A stretch of DNA of 38,524 nucleotides, taken from positions 1 through 38,524 of the forward strand of contig NZ_KE384676.1 in NCBI RefSeq assembly GCF_000426925.1. Direction: 5' to 3'. The position numbers were made by a program, and so were the translations under genes. Below, in pieces: positions 1 to 9,568 of the stretch (position 1 is its first letter; the number at the start of each line of letters is the position of its first letter). The DNA comes from Dolichospermum circinale AWQC310F. GTDB lineage: Bacteria; Cyanobacteriota; Cyanobacteriia; Cyanobacteriales; Nostocaceae. The notes under the pieces are model-generated. The model ran no database searches. It was given only the letters and a program-made list of their open reading frames with translations, and was not told where the DNA came from.

Positions 1-79
1 AGTTATTAAAACAAAAAGGTTTACACTGGTCCCTATATCAAAAACAACAGACCAATATTTAAACCAGAAGCCAATTCCT

Positions 80-103
80 CTCTGCGACTCTGCGACTCTG
101 CGT
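80..103. repeat. Short tandem repeat, three CTCTGCGA units
   Basis: Three consecutive 8-bp units (the last ends CTCTGCGT) lie just beyond the 3' end of the ROK kinase gene. The same unit recurs three times at 27543-27566, and related CGCAGAG forms occur near 22053, 25052 and 25156. Such short tandem repeats are typical of heterocystous cyanobacterial intergenic DNA. Function unknown. Confidence 0.85.
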
Positions 104-111
104 GAAAAAAC

Positions 112-1080
112 CTAATTTAATAAATCTAGACCCAAAGCGACAGCACCCCATAAAGGTGCATCATCACCCAACAATGCCCGGACAATTTCAAAATTCACCT
201 CTGGTAATGCCGTTTCTCTGGCTACTTTTCGCACCGCAGCCCAAAAATTATCACCGGCTTTTGTCACACCACCACCTAAAACAAAGCGTTGGGGATTCAT
301 CAGATTGGCTACATTACCAATAGCCACTCCCAAAGCCCAAGCCCCCCTATATAATACCTCTTGGGCGATTTCATCCCCGTAGGATGCGGCAGCACTGACG
401 ACTTTTCCCGTGAGTAAATCCAGATTATTACCCGTCAAATACCTAAGTATTTCTCCCCTGGCTTTACCCTCAGCGCTGGGTAGTTCTTTTTCCAGCATTT
501 CTCGCGCATTTTGTGCCATGTAGGGGCCAGAAGCCAACCGTTCTACACATCCTCGTTTGCCACATAAGCATAATGGACCTCTAGGATCTACTACTATATG
601 ACCAATTTCCCCCGCCATGCCCAATGCACCTCGCCACAGTTTGCCATTAATTATCCAGCCTCCGCCAACACCCGTACTAATAGTAATATAAAATAAGCTA
701 TCATATCCTTGTCCAGCCCCAAAGCGATATTCACCGATGGCTGCAACATTAGCATCATTATCTATACTCACAGGTACATTATAATCTTCCTCAAATAGTT
801 GTTTGAGGGGAACATTTTCCCACCCCGGAACATGATGAGATAGTCTAACTAAACCTGTCGTTGCGTCTACTGGACCACCAAAGCTGATACCAATAGCATC
901 CGGTTTATTTCCTTTTAACACAGATTTGATCAGCGATCGCATAATTTCTAAATCACTTAAAGCATCAGCATTTGCAGGAGAAAACCGTGATTCATGATAC
1001 AACCACTCTCTAGTACCAGCCTTAACTGTCGCTGCTGCTAATTTTGTACCGCCAAAATCCAAAGATAAGATTAATGTCAT
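112..1080 (-). CDS. ROK-family sugar kinase (glucokinase-like)
   Basis: A 322-residue protein of the ROK family, which phosphorylates glucose, N-acetylmannosamine or related sugars in the cytoplasm. Visible motifs are the N-terminal phosphate loop LSLDFGGTKLA, the sugar-site SIDNDANVAAIGE, the GVGGG loop, and the ROK zinc site GHI...CLCGKRGCVE with its His and three Cys intact. I start at the ATG giving MTLILSLDFGG, because an ATG 14 codons further upstream would add residues before the conserved strand. Sugar specificity cannot be read from sequence; a repressor role is unlikely because no N-terminal helix-turn-helix is present. It is transcribed away from the next gene and seems unrelated to the nitrogen-fixation genes that follow. 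Confidence 0.9.
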   Translation of the reverse strand: MTLILSLDFGGTKLAAATVKAGTREWLYHESRFSPANADALSDLEIMRSLIKSVLKGNKPDAIGISFGGPVDATTGLVRLSHHVPGWENVPLKQLFEEDYNVPVSIDNDANVAAIGEYRFGAGQGYDSLFYITISTGVGGGWIINGKLWRGALGMAGEIGHIVVDPRGPLCLCGKRGCVERLASGPYMAQNAREMLEKELPSAEGKARGEILRYLTGNNLDLLTGKVVSAAASYGDEIAQEVLYRGAWALGVAIGNVANLMNPQRFVLGGGVTKAGDNFWAAVRKVARETALPEVNFEIVRALLGDDAPLWGAVALGLDLLN

Positions 1081-1717
1081 ATAATTAAACAATAGGGAGT
1101 CTAGGAAACAACTATCAACCATTCACCATGATTACTTAATTATAATTTTTTTGTACTGCATTAAGAAACCATCTTCACAGCCCGGATCTAAAATATTTCT
1201 GGTATTTTTGGATTAATTATCCTTGTAACATATATATAACCTAATTTATTACATTTATAAATGCAATCATAGTGATGCTAAATTTTTGTTAACTTATGTA
1301 TATTTGAGATTGTAGTCAGGACTTTAGTCCTGAGACTTGGTTTTTTAAAAAAATTATTGAGAATATTTTGCAATATAGATAAATTCAGCTATAATTTATA
1401 TAACTTAAAAGTTAGTGAATGTATGCTATTGGGTATACAGACAAAAGATAGGATTTTTTATTTAGATAGTTGAGGAAAAACATCATTTAGGAGTCAACAC
1501 AAAAGATTAAAAATGCTGGTCAAAACAGATATAAAGTATAAAAAATATTATATAAATTCTCCCACTAAAATGTAAAAAATCTATATTTGATATGATTACA
1601 TTTTTGATCACAGAATTTATTTAGCCGGAAAAACTTGAAAAAATGAGAATATGATCAAGTGTCCACAGGAATTTCTGCTAACAATTGTCCATAAAATCCA
1701 TCCTTGAGTAAGTGTAA
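1081..1717. other. Intergenic region with one palindromic repeat
   Basis: This AT-rich 637-bp gap separates the divergent ROK kinase and sucrase/ferredoxin-like genes. It contains a perfect inverted repeat at 1316-1333 (arms TCAGGACT/AGTCCTGA, loop TT) of a kind scattered in Nostoc-like genomes; a half copy recurs at 5771-5784. I see no convincing coding region or RNA gene. Confidence 0.7.
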
Positions 1718-2692
1718 ATGAATAAATTTTTTTGTGCTGATAATTCACGACAACTACAAGAAGATATCATTGGTACTGCTACCAACTACCAGACCTATAT
1801 TTTAGTAGAATGTCCTACACCCTGGACCTATGAAGCCTTAAATTCCAAATGGGTTCCCGACAACTTACGGAGTTTAGTAGAAGAAGTCAAACGTGCTAAG
1901 ATGCCAATTTGCTTTCTCCTAATTGCTAATGATCAATCCCATAGAGTTAAAGAGACAACTTTATTAATTTATCAGCAGCAAAAGGGATTAATCAAAGGAT
2001 ACAGTAAGCAAGAATTTAAACTACCGAATATTGAAAAAGCAGCGGGAGTTATTAGTAAATATTTAGCAGGTTTTAATCCTGATTATCAAATAGAATCTCA
2101 TATCAACAGGGATATATTAATATGTACTCATGGTAGCCATGATCAATGTTGTGCGAGATATGGTAATCCTTTTTATTTTTATGCTCAAAATACAATTTCT
2201 GACTTACAATTAAATCAGGTGAGAATTTGGAAATCGAGCCATTTTGGTGGTCATAGATTTGCTCCCACAGCCATAGATTTTCCCCAAGGAAGATATTATG
2301 GGATTCTTGATCAAAATACCTTTCCATCAATTCTTAACCATAGTGGGGATATAGAATGCTTCAATAAAATTTATCGTGGTTGGGGAATATTGCCTAATCC
2401 TTTGCAAATTTTGGAAAAAGAACTTATCCTCCGTTTAGGATGGGATTGGTTTAATTATAAAGTAACAGGTAAGATACTAGAAAAGAGTTTAGATAATCAG
2501 ACAATTTTGGGTGAGTTAAGTTTTGAACAACCCTCTGGGACACTCTACACTTACCAAGCCAAACTTGTAAAAGATAATTTAAAAACACAAACCCTGAAAG
2601 TTTCTTGTCATGCTGCACAAGAAGTAGTATGTATGAAATATGCTGTATCTAATCTTTGGTTGGTAGCTAAAAAAGTGGCAACTTATAGTTAA
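1718..2692 (+). CDS. Sucrase/ferredoxin-like family protein
   Basis: A 324-residue protein of the sucrase/ferredoxin-like (Apd1-like, thioredoxin-fold ferredoxin) family. The key motifs are CTHGSHDQCCARYG near residue 137, with Cys and His residues that would hold a 2Fe-2S cluster, and HFGGHRFAPT near residue 180, which carries the two conserved histidines. The remainder is a C-terminal extension found in cyanobacterial members. Its physiological partner is unknown; a cytoplasmic redox role is the family-level inference. There is no good ribosome-binding site, as is common here. The gene converges on patB/cnfR, with a palindromic terminator-like repeat between them. Confidence 0.85.
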   Translation: MNKFFCADNSRQLQEDIIGTATNYQTYILVECPTPWTYEALNSKWVPDNLRSLVEEVKRAKMPICFLLIANDQSHRVKETTLLIYQQQKGLIKGYSKQEFKLPNIEKAAGVISKYLAGFNPDYQIESHINRDILICTHGSHDQCCARYGNPFYFYAQNTISDLQLNQVRIWKSSHFGGHRFAPTAIDFPQGRYYGILDQNTFPSILNHSGDIECFNKIYRGWGILPNPLQILEKELILRLGWDWFNYKVTGKILEKSLDNQTILGELSFEQPSGTLYTYQAKLVKDNLKTQTLKVSCHAAQEVVCMKYAVSNLWLVAKKVATYS

Positions 2693-2713
2693 GAGATCAT
2701 TGTCACCAAACCC

Positions 2714-2746
2714 AGATCCCTGACTTCTTGAAGAAATCGGGGATCT
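2714..2746. terminator. Bidirectional terminator-like palindrome (GATCCCCGACTT family)
   Basis: A 33-nt inverted repeat with 16-nt arms (AGATCCCTGACTTCTT / AAGAAATCGGGGATCT, one mismatch and one wobble) lies between two convergent genes. Related copies are at 14157-14189, 16017-16046 and, degenerate, 5856-5887. It probably works as a bidirectional terminator; the multicopy nature also marks it as a mobile-like interspersed repeat. Confidence 0.75.
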
Positions 2747-2754
2747 ATTTTAAA

Positions 2755-4344
2755 TTAAGGAATATCTAGCAATTGTCTCAAGAGCATTTGATCATCTAAT
2801 TTAGCTTTTAAACGACCTTTTTCCACATCACGAATCCAGCTTTGGCTTTTTTCCATTAACTTAGCTAATTCCCTTTGGGAAAGGTTCATTCTTTTGCGTC
2901 CTTCTATCACTTGTTCCCCTAGTAAATTACCTGTTTGTTGATGATTGCTTTTAGGTTTAGTAGTGCGACGTTGTTTCTTATCTGATTCTGAATGCTTTTC
3001 CCAATCTGGAGGCAGTTCAAAAGCTAAAATTCGCGCATTCAGGAGCAGATTCCATTTACCACGAGGTCCGCTATCTGTGAGACGATTTTCACCACTACCG
3101 TCATTAATCCAAAATTCTAAAGCTTGATCAGGATCTTCAGGAATATCAACTAATTTAGCCCACAAAGGTTGAATTTCTGGGGGATAGGTGACAGGATCAA
3201 ATAATGGTTTAATTCCATAATGATTGAGAACTTCTAAATCATTTTCATAGGCTTTAAGTAAGCGTTTTCGCTCTTCCCTATGTTTAGAAGCTTGAGTCAG
3301 TTTTTCTTCACCATAAGCAACGCGCAGTAAGGTAGGAATAGTGATGCGTTGTTCCCTACCCATTTTAGTTTTAAATAATAACCAAAGCATGAGTCTAACA
3401 GCACCTTCATGTTGTTGCCACAAACTCATAACCGTGGTTAATAAGGTTTTAGGAAGGCTGCCATATTGATAAAATGCAGTGCGTTCTTTACATCCTTGTC
3501 TGTTGCAAAAATGTTGCGTCCAAATCCCAGCTTTGATTGTAAATGTTAGACCAATCAAATATTTACACCCTTGATCATCTTCTTGAAAATGGTGTTGAGT
3601 ATTTATTAAATTCCAGAGATAACTATCTTTAATAGCAAAACTGGGAACTCTACCTTGTTGCGGCCAGTCAATAGAAACCATGAGAGAACAAGTTTGATAA
3701 ACGATATTCTTGATTAAACCGAGTTTGGTACTTTTGCTTAGATCCTTACGTTTTTCCAAGCCCAAATACTGTTCAATTTGTCGTTCATCAATGGTAAATT
3801 CTTCTTGCCAAGGTTGATCTAAGGCTGTGATTTTAGCCGCAAAAATCAGATGAATACAAGCAGCACGAATATCTAAATAATCAATTGCTTGTAAATTATT
3901 ATTAGTGCGGTTATTAACTGGAAATAGGTTTTGAATTTGAAAAGAAATTGTCCCTTTTCCTTGATTAACTGAGCGGTTGTAATGCCAATTACCTTCTTCA
4001 TTTTTTTCCCATGGTAAAGATGTCCGTTGTGCTAATAGATTACAAGCTTCCCAGATAACTATTGCTGAAGCAAAGGGGTTATTCTTACCATTAGAAAATA
4101 AATCGGAACTGGTAGCATCTCGTGGTTCAATTTTGCATCTTCCTTTTTTTGCCTGTATAGGTATAGGGGCATTAGTTGGACAAGCAATTACGCATTGTGG
4201 TTGTGAATGATGACCATCACAATTATTGCAAAGGACAGGATCAACCCAATATTCATCATCTTCGATTTTGATTGCACCCGTAGGACATAGGGGTCGGCAG
4301 TTGTCACATCCCACGCAATTGTTATTAGGAATTATATGCGGCAT
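2755..4344 (-). CDS. patB: PatB/CnfR nif transcriptional activator (ferredoxin + HTH)
   Basis: A 529-residue regulator with the architecture of Anabaena PatB and Leptolyngbya CnfR. The N-terminus is a bacterial-type 2[4Fe-4S] ferredoxin domain, with cysteines at about 10, 13, 16, 20 and 39, 42, 51, 55. The C-terminal 58 residues form an XRE-type helix-turn-helix (LSQRELAKLMEKSQSWIRDVEKG). PatB/CnfR is known to switch on nif genes under micro-oxic conditions and is expressed in heterocysts; the clusters are thought to sense oxygen or redox state. The middle 350 residues have no motif I recognise. Divergent from fdxB and the cox2 operon across a 0.9-kb gap, the same neighbourhood as in Anabaena PCC 7120. 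The length matches PatB and no damage is visible. Confidence 0.95.
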   Translation of the reverse strand: MPHIIPNNNCVGCDNCRPLCPTGAIKIEDDEYWVDPVLCNNCDGHHSQPQCVIACPTNAPIPIQAKKGRCKIEPRDATSSDLFSNGKNNPFASAIVIWEACNLLAQRTSLPWEKNEEGNWHYNRSVNQGKGTISFQIQNLFPVNNRTNNNLQAIDYLDIRAACIHLIFAAKITALDQPWQEEFTIDERQIEQYLGLEKRKDLSKSTKLGLIKNIVYQTCSLMVSIDWPQQGRVPSFAIKDSYLWNLINTQHHFQEDDQGCKYLIGLTFTIKAGIWTQHFCNRQGCKERTAFYQYGSLPKTLLTTVMSLWQQHEGAVRLMLWLLFKTKMGREQRITIPTLLRVAYGEEKLTQASKHREERKRLLKAYENDLEVLNHYGIKPLFDPVTYPPEIQPLWAKLVDIPEDPDQALEFWINDGSGENRLTDSGPRGKWNLLLNARILAFELPPDWEKHSESDKKQRRTTKPKSNHQQTGNLLGEQVIEGRKRMNLSQRELAKLMEKSQSWIRDVEKGRLKAKLDDQMLLRQLLDIP

Positions 4345-5272
4345 AGGAGGTCTTCCTACTTTAATCGTTGAGATGTTTGGCTCAAGTCTCCCCTTACAGA
4401 AATGTTTAGATAAATGAACTACATTTAGATTTGGTTTCGCGCCATCACTCTTAGTGATCTCGAAGAGTAGACGCTAAGGAGCAAAGGCGTGAAGAACGAA
4501 GGAGATTAAATACATAAGAACTGCTATAATGTGTTCTTTTGATTCATAATTTGCTACCCAATTACCTCTATAACGAGAAGATATTTTTCTCCTCTGATTA
4601 ATTACTTATAGGGTTGATGAAGCCTGATTTTGTAGCTATTGATATTTGGCAAAGTTAGACTTTATTACTTCTTCATTAACTATAAATTTCATAAAGATTT
4701 GCATAAGATTGTTCAGTATGAGCTTGGCGGAATTTCTTAATATTTACCTAGATATTTATGGTGATAATGTTTATGCTGGGCTATATAAATTAGTCTAAAT
4801 GTTTTTTATGAACATCTTGAGGAGTTAGGCACAAAATGGTTCAAAAATGAAGTAAATTATTTGTTTAACTTTGTATTTATAAATACCATGAAGATGATAT
4901 TTTGATCTAACTAAAAAATATTCGCAAATGGCTAGTCATTTAAGTTAATAATTAGTTGAAATAATTGATAATAATTTCTATTAATTAAGGTATTTTTTGG
5001 CTAATTGACTCAGATTTATTGAGAAAATAAATTTAAACACGATCTCGGAAAACTTTGGTTAATAAGCTTTTTATCTAACAAAACAGTCAAAATTTATCAA
5101 TAAGTGTTATTATTTAATAATATTAAGTAACTAAAAATAAATAATATTGTTTAGCAAGTCATCAAAATTTGACAAAAAAGTTAATTTTTGTGATTGAAAA
5201 AATTAAATATTAGAGTAGTATGAAGATTAAAGGACTAACTAACATCTAGCTAAAATTGCTGAGGTTCTATTC
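4345..5272. promoter_or_regulatory. Long divergent promoter region patB / fdxB
   Basis: This 928-bp, very AT-rich gap separates divergent patB and fdxB and must hold both promoters. A small hairpin (TCACT-CTT-AGTGA, about 4446-4458) sits in a GC-richer repeat-like patch at 4434-4502. I could not find a clear GTA-N8-TAC NtcA site or a TCCGGA heterocyst motif by eye. No credible gene or structural RNA was seen. Confidence 0.5.
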
Positions 5273-5566
5273 ATGGCTACATTAACAGGATTGACTTTTG
5301 GAGGTACTGCTTGGACTCCTAAATTTGCTCAAGAAATTGACAAGGATAAATGTATTGGTTGTGGCAGATGTATGAAAGTTTGCGGTCATAAAGTTTTGGG
5401 CTTAATGGCTTTGAATGAAGAAGGTGAATTTGTAGAAGATGAAGATGATGAGGAAATTGAACGGAAAGTAATGGTTGTTATTAAGCCAGAAAACTGTATT
5501 GGTTGTGAAGCTTGTTCTCGGATTTGTCCCAAGAATTGTTACAGTCATACCACTTTAGACCAATAA
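5273..5566 (+). CDS. fdxB: Nif-specific ferredoxin III (FdxB)
   Basis: A 97-residue 2[4Fe-4S] ferredoxin. The first cluster motif is C27-IG-C30-GR-C33-MKV-C37, and the second is C75-IG-C78-EA-C81-SRI-C85, separated by a long acidic loop (EDEDDEEIE), which is characteristic of the nif-specific ferredoxin III (FdxB) family. These proteins are thought to donate electrons in nitrogenase function or cofactor assembly. A weak GAGG precedes the ATG. Position between patB/cnfR and the cox2 operon supports a role in the heterocyst or in micro-oxic N2 fixation. Confidence 0.93.
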   Translation: MATLTGLTFGGTAWTPKFAQEIDKDKCIGCGRCMKVCGHKVLGLMALNEEGEFVEDEDDEEIERKVMVVIKPENCIGCEACSRICPKNCYSHTTLDQ

Positions 5567-6070
5567 CATTTTGGGTGATTTTTAAACAGTTAATTTTTGT
5601 CATTCTCAGCAAGGTAACTAGAGGGTAATCTCGATATTTACAGAATTTATTTGAAAAGTTCAAGGTAAACAGAAACGTAAATCGTCAATTGTTATTTTCT
5701 AAAAAAATCATACTTGCTACTATTTTTTCTCCGTTTATTTGATGTGTGAAGATCAGGACATACCCTGTAGTCAGGACTTTAGTTATATTTTCGAGATACT
5801 ACGCGAACCTAATCAGGGCTAAAGCCCACAGTACAAACAAAAAATATCAAGTTTCAGATCCTCTATTTTTTCAAGAAGTCGGGGATTTTGTGGTTATCAA
5901 TATGAAAAAATATGGAAGTTTAGCCATTTTTTGCTAGTTACAAGTTAGAACAGTAATAGTGAAAAATAAAAAAATGATTCTCTCTGTAAAAGAGAATTAT
6001 TGATCTATAGAAACAAAGTCTATCTTCACTGACTATTGTTTTATTACTGTTTACAAAGCAGGTAGCATTT
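5567..6070. promoter_or_regulatory. fdxB-coxB2 intergenic region with repeats and a hairpin
   Basis: This 504-bp gap holds a half copy of the TCAGGACTTTAGT repeat (5771-5784), an AGGGCTAAAGCCC palindrome (about 5815-5827), a degenerate GATCCCCGACTT-family repeat (5856-5887) and a clean hairpin at 5977-5997 (ATTCTCT / AGAGAAT, 7-nt loop), 74 nt upstream of coxB2. The cox2 promoter is expected here. A short open frame at 5746-5937 is made mostly of these repeats and is not accepted as a gene. Confidence 0.6.
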
Positions 6071-7006
6071 ATGCAAAAAGTTCCTGTTTCGCTGTGGACA
6101 CTGTTAGCTGGGATGATCATAGCCCCTATCAGTATTTGGATTGGTCAAAATCATCATTTATTACCGGAAGCAGCATCGCAACAAGCGCCTTTGGTAGATG
6201 GTTTCTTCAATATCATGTTTACAATTGCAGTTGCCCTTTTTTTAGTTGTTGAAGGGACAATTCTGCTGTTTCTAGTTATCTACAGACGACGAAAAGGAGA
6301 TAATTCCGATGGTGTAACTGTAGAAGGTAACTTGAGTTTAGAGATTTTTTGGACAGCAATTCCTACAGTAATTGTGATCTTTTTAGGCATTTACAGTGTT
6401 GATATTTATAACCAAATGGGTGGTTTTGGTGTGGGTAGTCATCCTCACCATGGGTCAACAACTGCTATGAATGTTAGTCATACAACTAATATTGGTATTG
6501 GTGAAAATCCTCAAACCAAAAATAAACCTGCTGATTTAGTTGTAGATGTCAAAGGCATCCAATTTGCGTGGTTATTTAATTATCCTGTAAGTGGTGTTTC
6601 TGCTGGAGAATTGCACGTTCCCGTGGGTACTGATGTGCAATTAAATTTATCCGCAGATGATGTAATTCACTCTTTTTGGGTTCCCCAATTTCGTCTCAAA
6701 CAAGATGCTATTCCTGGTGTTCCTACTCAACTGCGATTTACAGCTACAAAAACTGGTACTTATCCAGTAGTTTGTGCAGAATTATGTGGTGGTTATCATG
6801 GTTCAATGCGGACACAGGTAATTGTCCATGAACGAGAAGATTTTGATGCTTGGATGAGTGAAAATCAAATTGCTGAACATCAAGAGATAAATCAGGCTGT
6901 GGCTGTGAATTTAGAGAATTTATCCCCATCAGAATTTCTAGCCCCCTACACTCAGAATTTAGATGTAACTCCCGCAAATCTTGAGTCATTAGCCCATCAA
7001 TTTTAG
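6071..7006 (+). CDS. coxB2: Cytochrome c oxidase subunit II (Cox2 heterocyst type)
   Basis: A 311-residue subunit II of an aa3-type oxidase. It has an N-terminal hydrophobic segment (residues 7-26), two membrane helices (about 45-72 and 92-112), then a periplasmic/lumenal cupredoxin domain. The binuclear CuA ligand set is intact in CAELCGGYHGSM, with an upstream H in DDVIHSFWVP. It receives electrons from cytochrome c6 or plastocyanin and passes them to subunit I. A His-rich loop (SHPHHGS, near 124) lies after the second helix. First gene of coxB2-coxA2-coxC2; in Anabaena the cox2 operon next to patB is heterocyst-specific and lowers O2 for nitrogenase. Confidence 0.95.
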   Translation: MQKVPVSLWTLLAGMIIAPISIWIGQNHHLLPEAASQQAPLVDGFFNIMFTIAVALFLVVEGTILLFLVIYRRRKGDNSDGVTVEGNLSLEIFWTAIPTVIVIFLGIYSVDIYNQMGGFGVGSHPHHGSTTAMNVSHTTNIGIGENPQTKNKPADLVVDVKGIQFAWLFNYPVSGVSAGELHVPVGTDVQLNLSADDVIHSFWVPQFRLKQDAIPGVPTQLRFTATKTGTYPVVCAELCGGYHGSMRTQVIVHEREDFDAWMSENQIAEHQEINQAVAVNLENLSPSEFLAPYTQNLDVTPANLESLAHQF

Positions 7007-7142
7007 ATTTTGGATCTGAGATTGATTCTTGTCTAAAATTTTGGATATTGAATCATCAAAATCGAAGTTTAAAATCTAAAGTTCAGTCGTTACTAATTAT
7101 TAGCTAATAACTGAAACCTGACAAAAGACAACCAACAAAAAT

Positions 7143-8822
7143 ATGACACAAGTAGATTTTCCAGTTAATCCTCCACCTAATGAAAATCAAGCACCAACGC
7201 TGCTAAATACTCATAGTTCTCATCCCACAGCGTGGAAAGTTAGAGATTATTTCACATTTAATACCGATCACAAAGTGATTGGTATTCAATATTTAGTGAC
7301 AGCCTTTGTATTCTATCTAATTGGTGGGTTAATGGCGATCGCAATTCGCACAGAATTAGCCACACCAGACTCGGATTTTATTGATCCAAATCTCTACAAT
7401 GCCTTTATGACAAATCATGGAACAATCATGATTTTCCTATGGATTGTACCCAGCGCCATTGGTGGATTTGGTAACTATCTAGTTCCCTTAATGATGGGTG
7501 CTAGAGATATGGCTTTTCCTAAATTAAATGCGATCGCTTTTTGGTTAAATCCCGTCGCTGGATTATTACTATTACTAAGTTTTTTCTTTGGTGGTTCTCA
7601 ATCTGGTTGGACTGCTTACCCACCATTAAGTTTAGTTACCGCCAACAACGCCCAAAGTTTATGGATTTTGTCCATTGTTTTAGTCGGAACTTCTTCAATT
7701 TTAGGTTCTATTAACTTTGTCATCACCATTTTGATGATGAAAGTTCCCAGCATGAAATGGGATCAAGTTCCCCTATTTTGTTGGGCAATTCTAGCAACTT
7801 CCATCCTCGCACTTTTATCTACTCCAGTATTAGCAGCAGGTTTAATCTTGCTGTTATTTGATATTAATTTCGGGACATCTTTTTTCAAACCAGACGCAGG
7901 TGGTAATGTGGTTATTTACCAACATTTATTCTGGTTTTATTCCCACCCGGCAGTTTATTTAATGATTCTGCCGATTTTCGGAATTATGTCCGAAATTATT
8001 CCCACCCACGCCCGAAAACCGATTTTTGGTTATAAAGCCATTGCCTTTTCCACCGTTGCTATTTGCGTCGTTGGTTTATTCGTTTGGGTACACCATATGT
8101 TTACCAGTGGTACACCTGGATGGATGCGGATGTTCTTCACCATTTCCACACTCATAGTAGCAGTCCCCACAGGTGTAAAAATATTCGGTTGGGTAGCGAC
8201 CCTCTGGGGCGGAAAAATCCGCTTTACCAGCGCCATGTTATTTGCTATCGGTTTACTTTCCATGTTCGTCATGGGCGGTTTAAGCGGTGTCACCATGGGA
8301 ACAGCCCCCTTTGATGTTCACGTTCACGATACTTATTACGTAGTCGGTCATTTTCACTACGTTTTATTTGGTGGTTCAGTTTTTGGGATTTACGCAGGTA
8401 TCTATCACTGGTTCCCCAAAATCACCGGTAGAATGATGAACGAAACCTGGGGACGAATTCATTTTATACTTACATTCATCGGTACAAACCTGACATTTCT
8501 ACCCATGCACAAACTGGGTTTACAAGGAATGCCCCGCCGAGTTGCCATGTATGACCCCCAATTTGCCAGCTTAAACCAGCTTTGCACCATTGGTGCAATC
8601 CTTTTAGGTATTTCCGTCATTCCCTTCGCTTTAAACGCCATTTACAGTTGGCAAAAAGGCGAAATTGCTGGTGACAACCCCTGGGAAAGTTTAACTTTAG
8701 AATGGACAACCAGTTCCCCACCCATTATTGAAAACTGGGAAGTTTTACCAGTTGTTACCCATGGACCCTATGACTACGGACATCACCAGGAAGAATCATC
8801 GGTGACAGAAGCTATCAGTTAA
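7143..8822 (+). CDS. coxA2: Cytochrome c oxidase subunit I (Cox2 heterocyst type)
   Basis: A 559-residue, roughly 12-helix catalytic subunit that reduces O2 to water at the haem a3-CuB site and pumps protons. Landmarks are NHGTIMIFLW (low-spin haem His), WFYSHPAVY (CuB His cross-linked to Tyr), WVHHMFTSG (two CuB His) and HDTYYVVGHFHYVL (the haem a and a3 ligands). The signature is YSHPxVY without the Glu of HPEVY, so this is an A2-type rather than A1-type haem-copper oxidase. 136 bp after coxB2 with no terminator between. Complete, with no visible damage. Confidence 0.97.
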   Translation: MTQVDFPVNPPPNENQAPTLLNTHSSHPTAWKVRDYFTFNTDHKVIGIQYLVTAFVFYLIGGLMAIAIRTELATPDSDFIDPNLYNAFMTNHGTIMIFLWIVPSAIGGFGNYLVPLMMGARDMAFPKLNAIAFWLNPVAGLLLLLSFFFGGSQSGWTAYPPLSLVTANNAQSLWILSIVLVGTSSILGSINFVITILMMKVPSMKWDQVPLFCWAILATSILALLSTPVLAAGLILLLFDINFGTSFFKPDAGGNVVIYQHLFWFYSHPAVYLMILPIFGIMSEIIPTHARKPIFGYKAIAFSTVAICVVGLFVWVHHMFTSGTPGWMRMFFTISTLIVAVPTGVKIFGWVATLWGGKIRFTSAMLFAIGLLSMFVMGGLSGVTMGTAPFDVHVHDTYYVVGHFHYVLFGGSVFGIYAGIYHWFPKITGRMMNETWGRIHFILTFIGTNLTFLPMHKLGLQGMPRRVAMYDPQFASLNQLCTIGAILLGISVIPFALNAIYSWQKGEIAGDNPWESLTLEWTTSSPPIIENWEVLPVVTHGPYDYGHHQEESSVTEAIS

Positions 8823-8899
8823 AACCCAGAGGTATGCAGAGGTCTTTCGCGCCTTTGCACCTTTGCGTAAGACGACAAAAAATTTACCAGGAAAATAAT

Positions 8900-9490
8900 A
8901 TGACTGCAATTACACCCAGTGAACATCATAGCAACGGAGAACATCCAGATTTACGAGTGTGGGGTTTAATCACATTTCTTGCTTCTGAATCTTTGATGTT
9001 TGGCGGATTTTTCGCCACTTATTTGTTTTTTAAAGGGACGACAGCAGTTTGGCCGCCTGAAGGCACAGAAGTAGAATTATTTATCCCCGCCATTAACACT
9101 ATCATCCTCGTTTCTAGCAGTTTTGTCATTCATTTTGGTGATATGGCAATTAAAAGAAATAGTGTAGGTTGGATGCGGTTTTGGTATTTTATCACCGCCA
9201 TTATGGGTGCTGTATTCTTAGCAGGTCAAGTTTATGAATACATGAATTTAGGTTATGGATTCACTACCAATGTTTTCTCAAATTGCTTTTATTTAATGAC
9301 AGGTTTTCATGGCTTGCACGTTTTTGTAGGACTGTTATTAATTTTAGGTGTACTATGGCGTTCTTTCCGTCGTGATCATTATTCTGCTACTAAACATACT
9401 GGCATAGAAATGGCGGAGATTTACTGGCACTTCGTTGATATTATTTGGATTATTCTCTTTACTTTGGTCTATCTTCTCAATATTTTGTAA
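8900..9490 (+). CDS. coxC2: Cytochrome c oxidase subunit III (Cox2 heterocyst type)
   Basis: A 196-residue integral membrane subunit III with about five helices, including ESLMFGGFFATYLFF and the motif YLMTGFHGLHVFVG plus the C-terminal YWHFVDIIWI that are diagnostic of the family. It stabilises subunit I. An open frame extends 22 codons upstream from 8834, but that extension is encoded by a short repeat (CTTTGCACCTTTGCGT) and is not conserved-looking, so I start at ATG 8900 (MTAITPSEHH), preceded by AGGAAA. Last gene of the cox2 operon. Confidence 0.95.
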   Translation: MTAITPSEHHSNGEHPDLRVWGLITFLASESLMFGGFFATYLFFKGTTAVWPPEGTEVELFIPAINTIILVSSSFVIHFGDMAIKRNSVGWMRFWYFITAIMGAVFLAGQVYEYMNLGYGFTTNVFSNCFYLMTGFHGLHVFVGLLLILGVLWRSFRRDHYSATKHTGIEMAEIYWHFVDIIWIILFTLVYLLNIL

Positions 9491-9568
9491 AAATGGATTG
9501 TGAGTAATTCGTCATGAGGAATTACTCATATTCTTAATTCCCCAATCAAATGAGATTAATTACCTATT

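Noticed and set aside
5746-5937. 63-codon plus-strand frame upstream of coxB2
   Set aside because: Composed of dispersed palindromic repeats, with no ribosome-binding site or protein-like composition.
8834-8899. Longer coxC2 start
   Set aside because: The extra 22 codons come from a short-repeat tract (CGCCTTTGCACCTTTGCG); the ATG at 8900 has AGGAAA upstream and gives the family's usual length.
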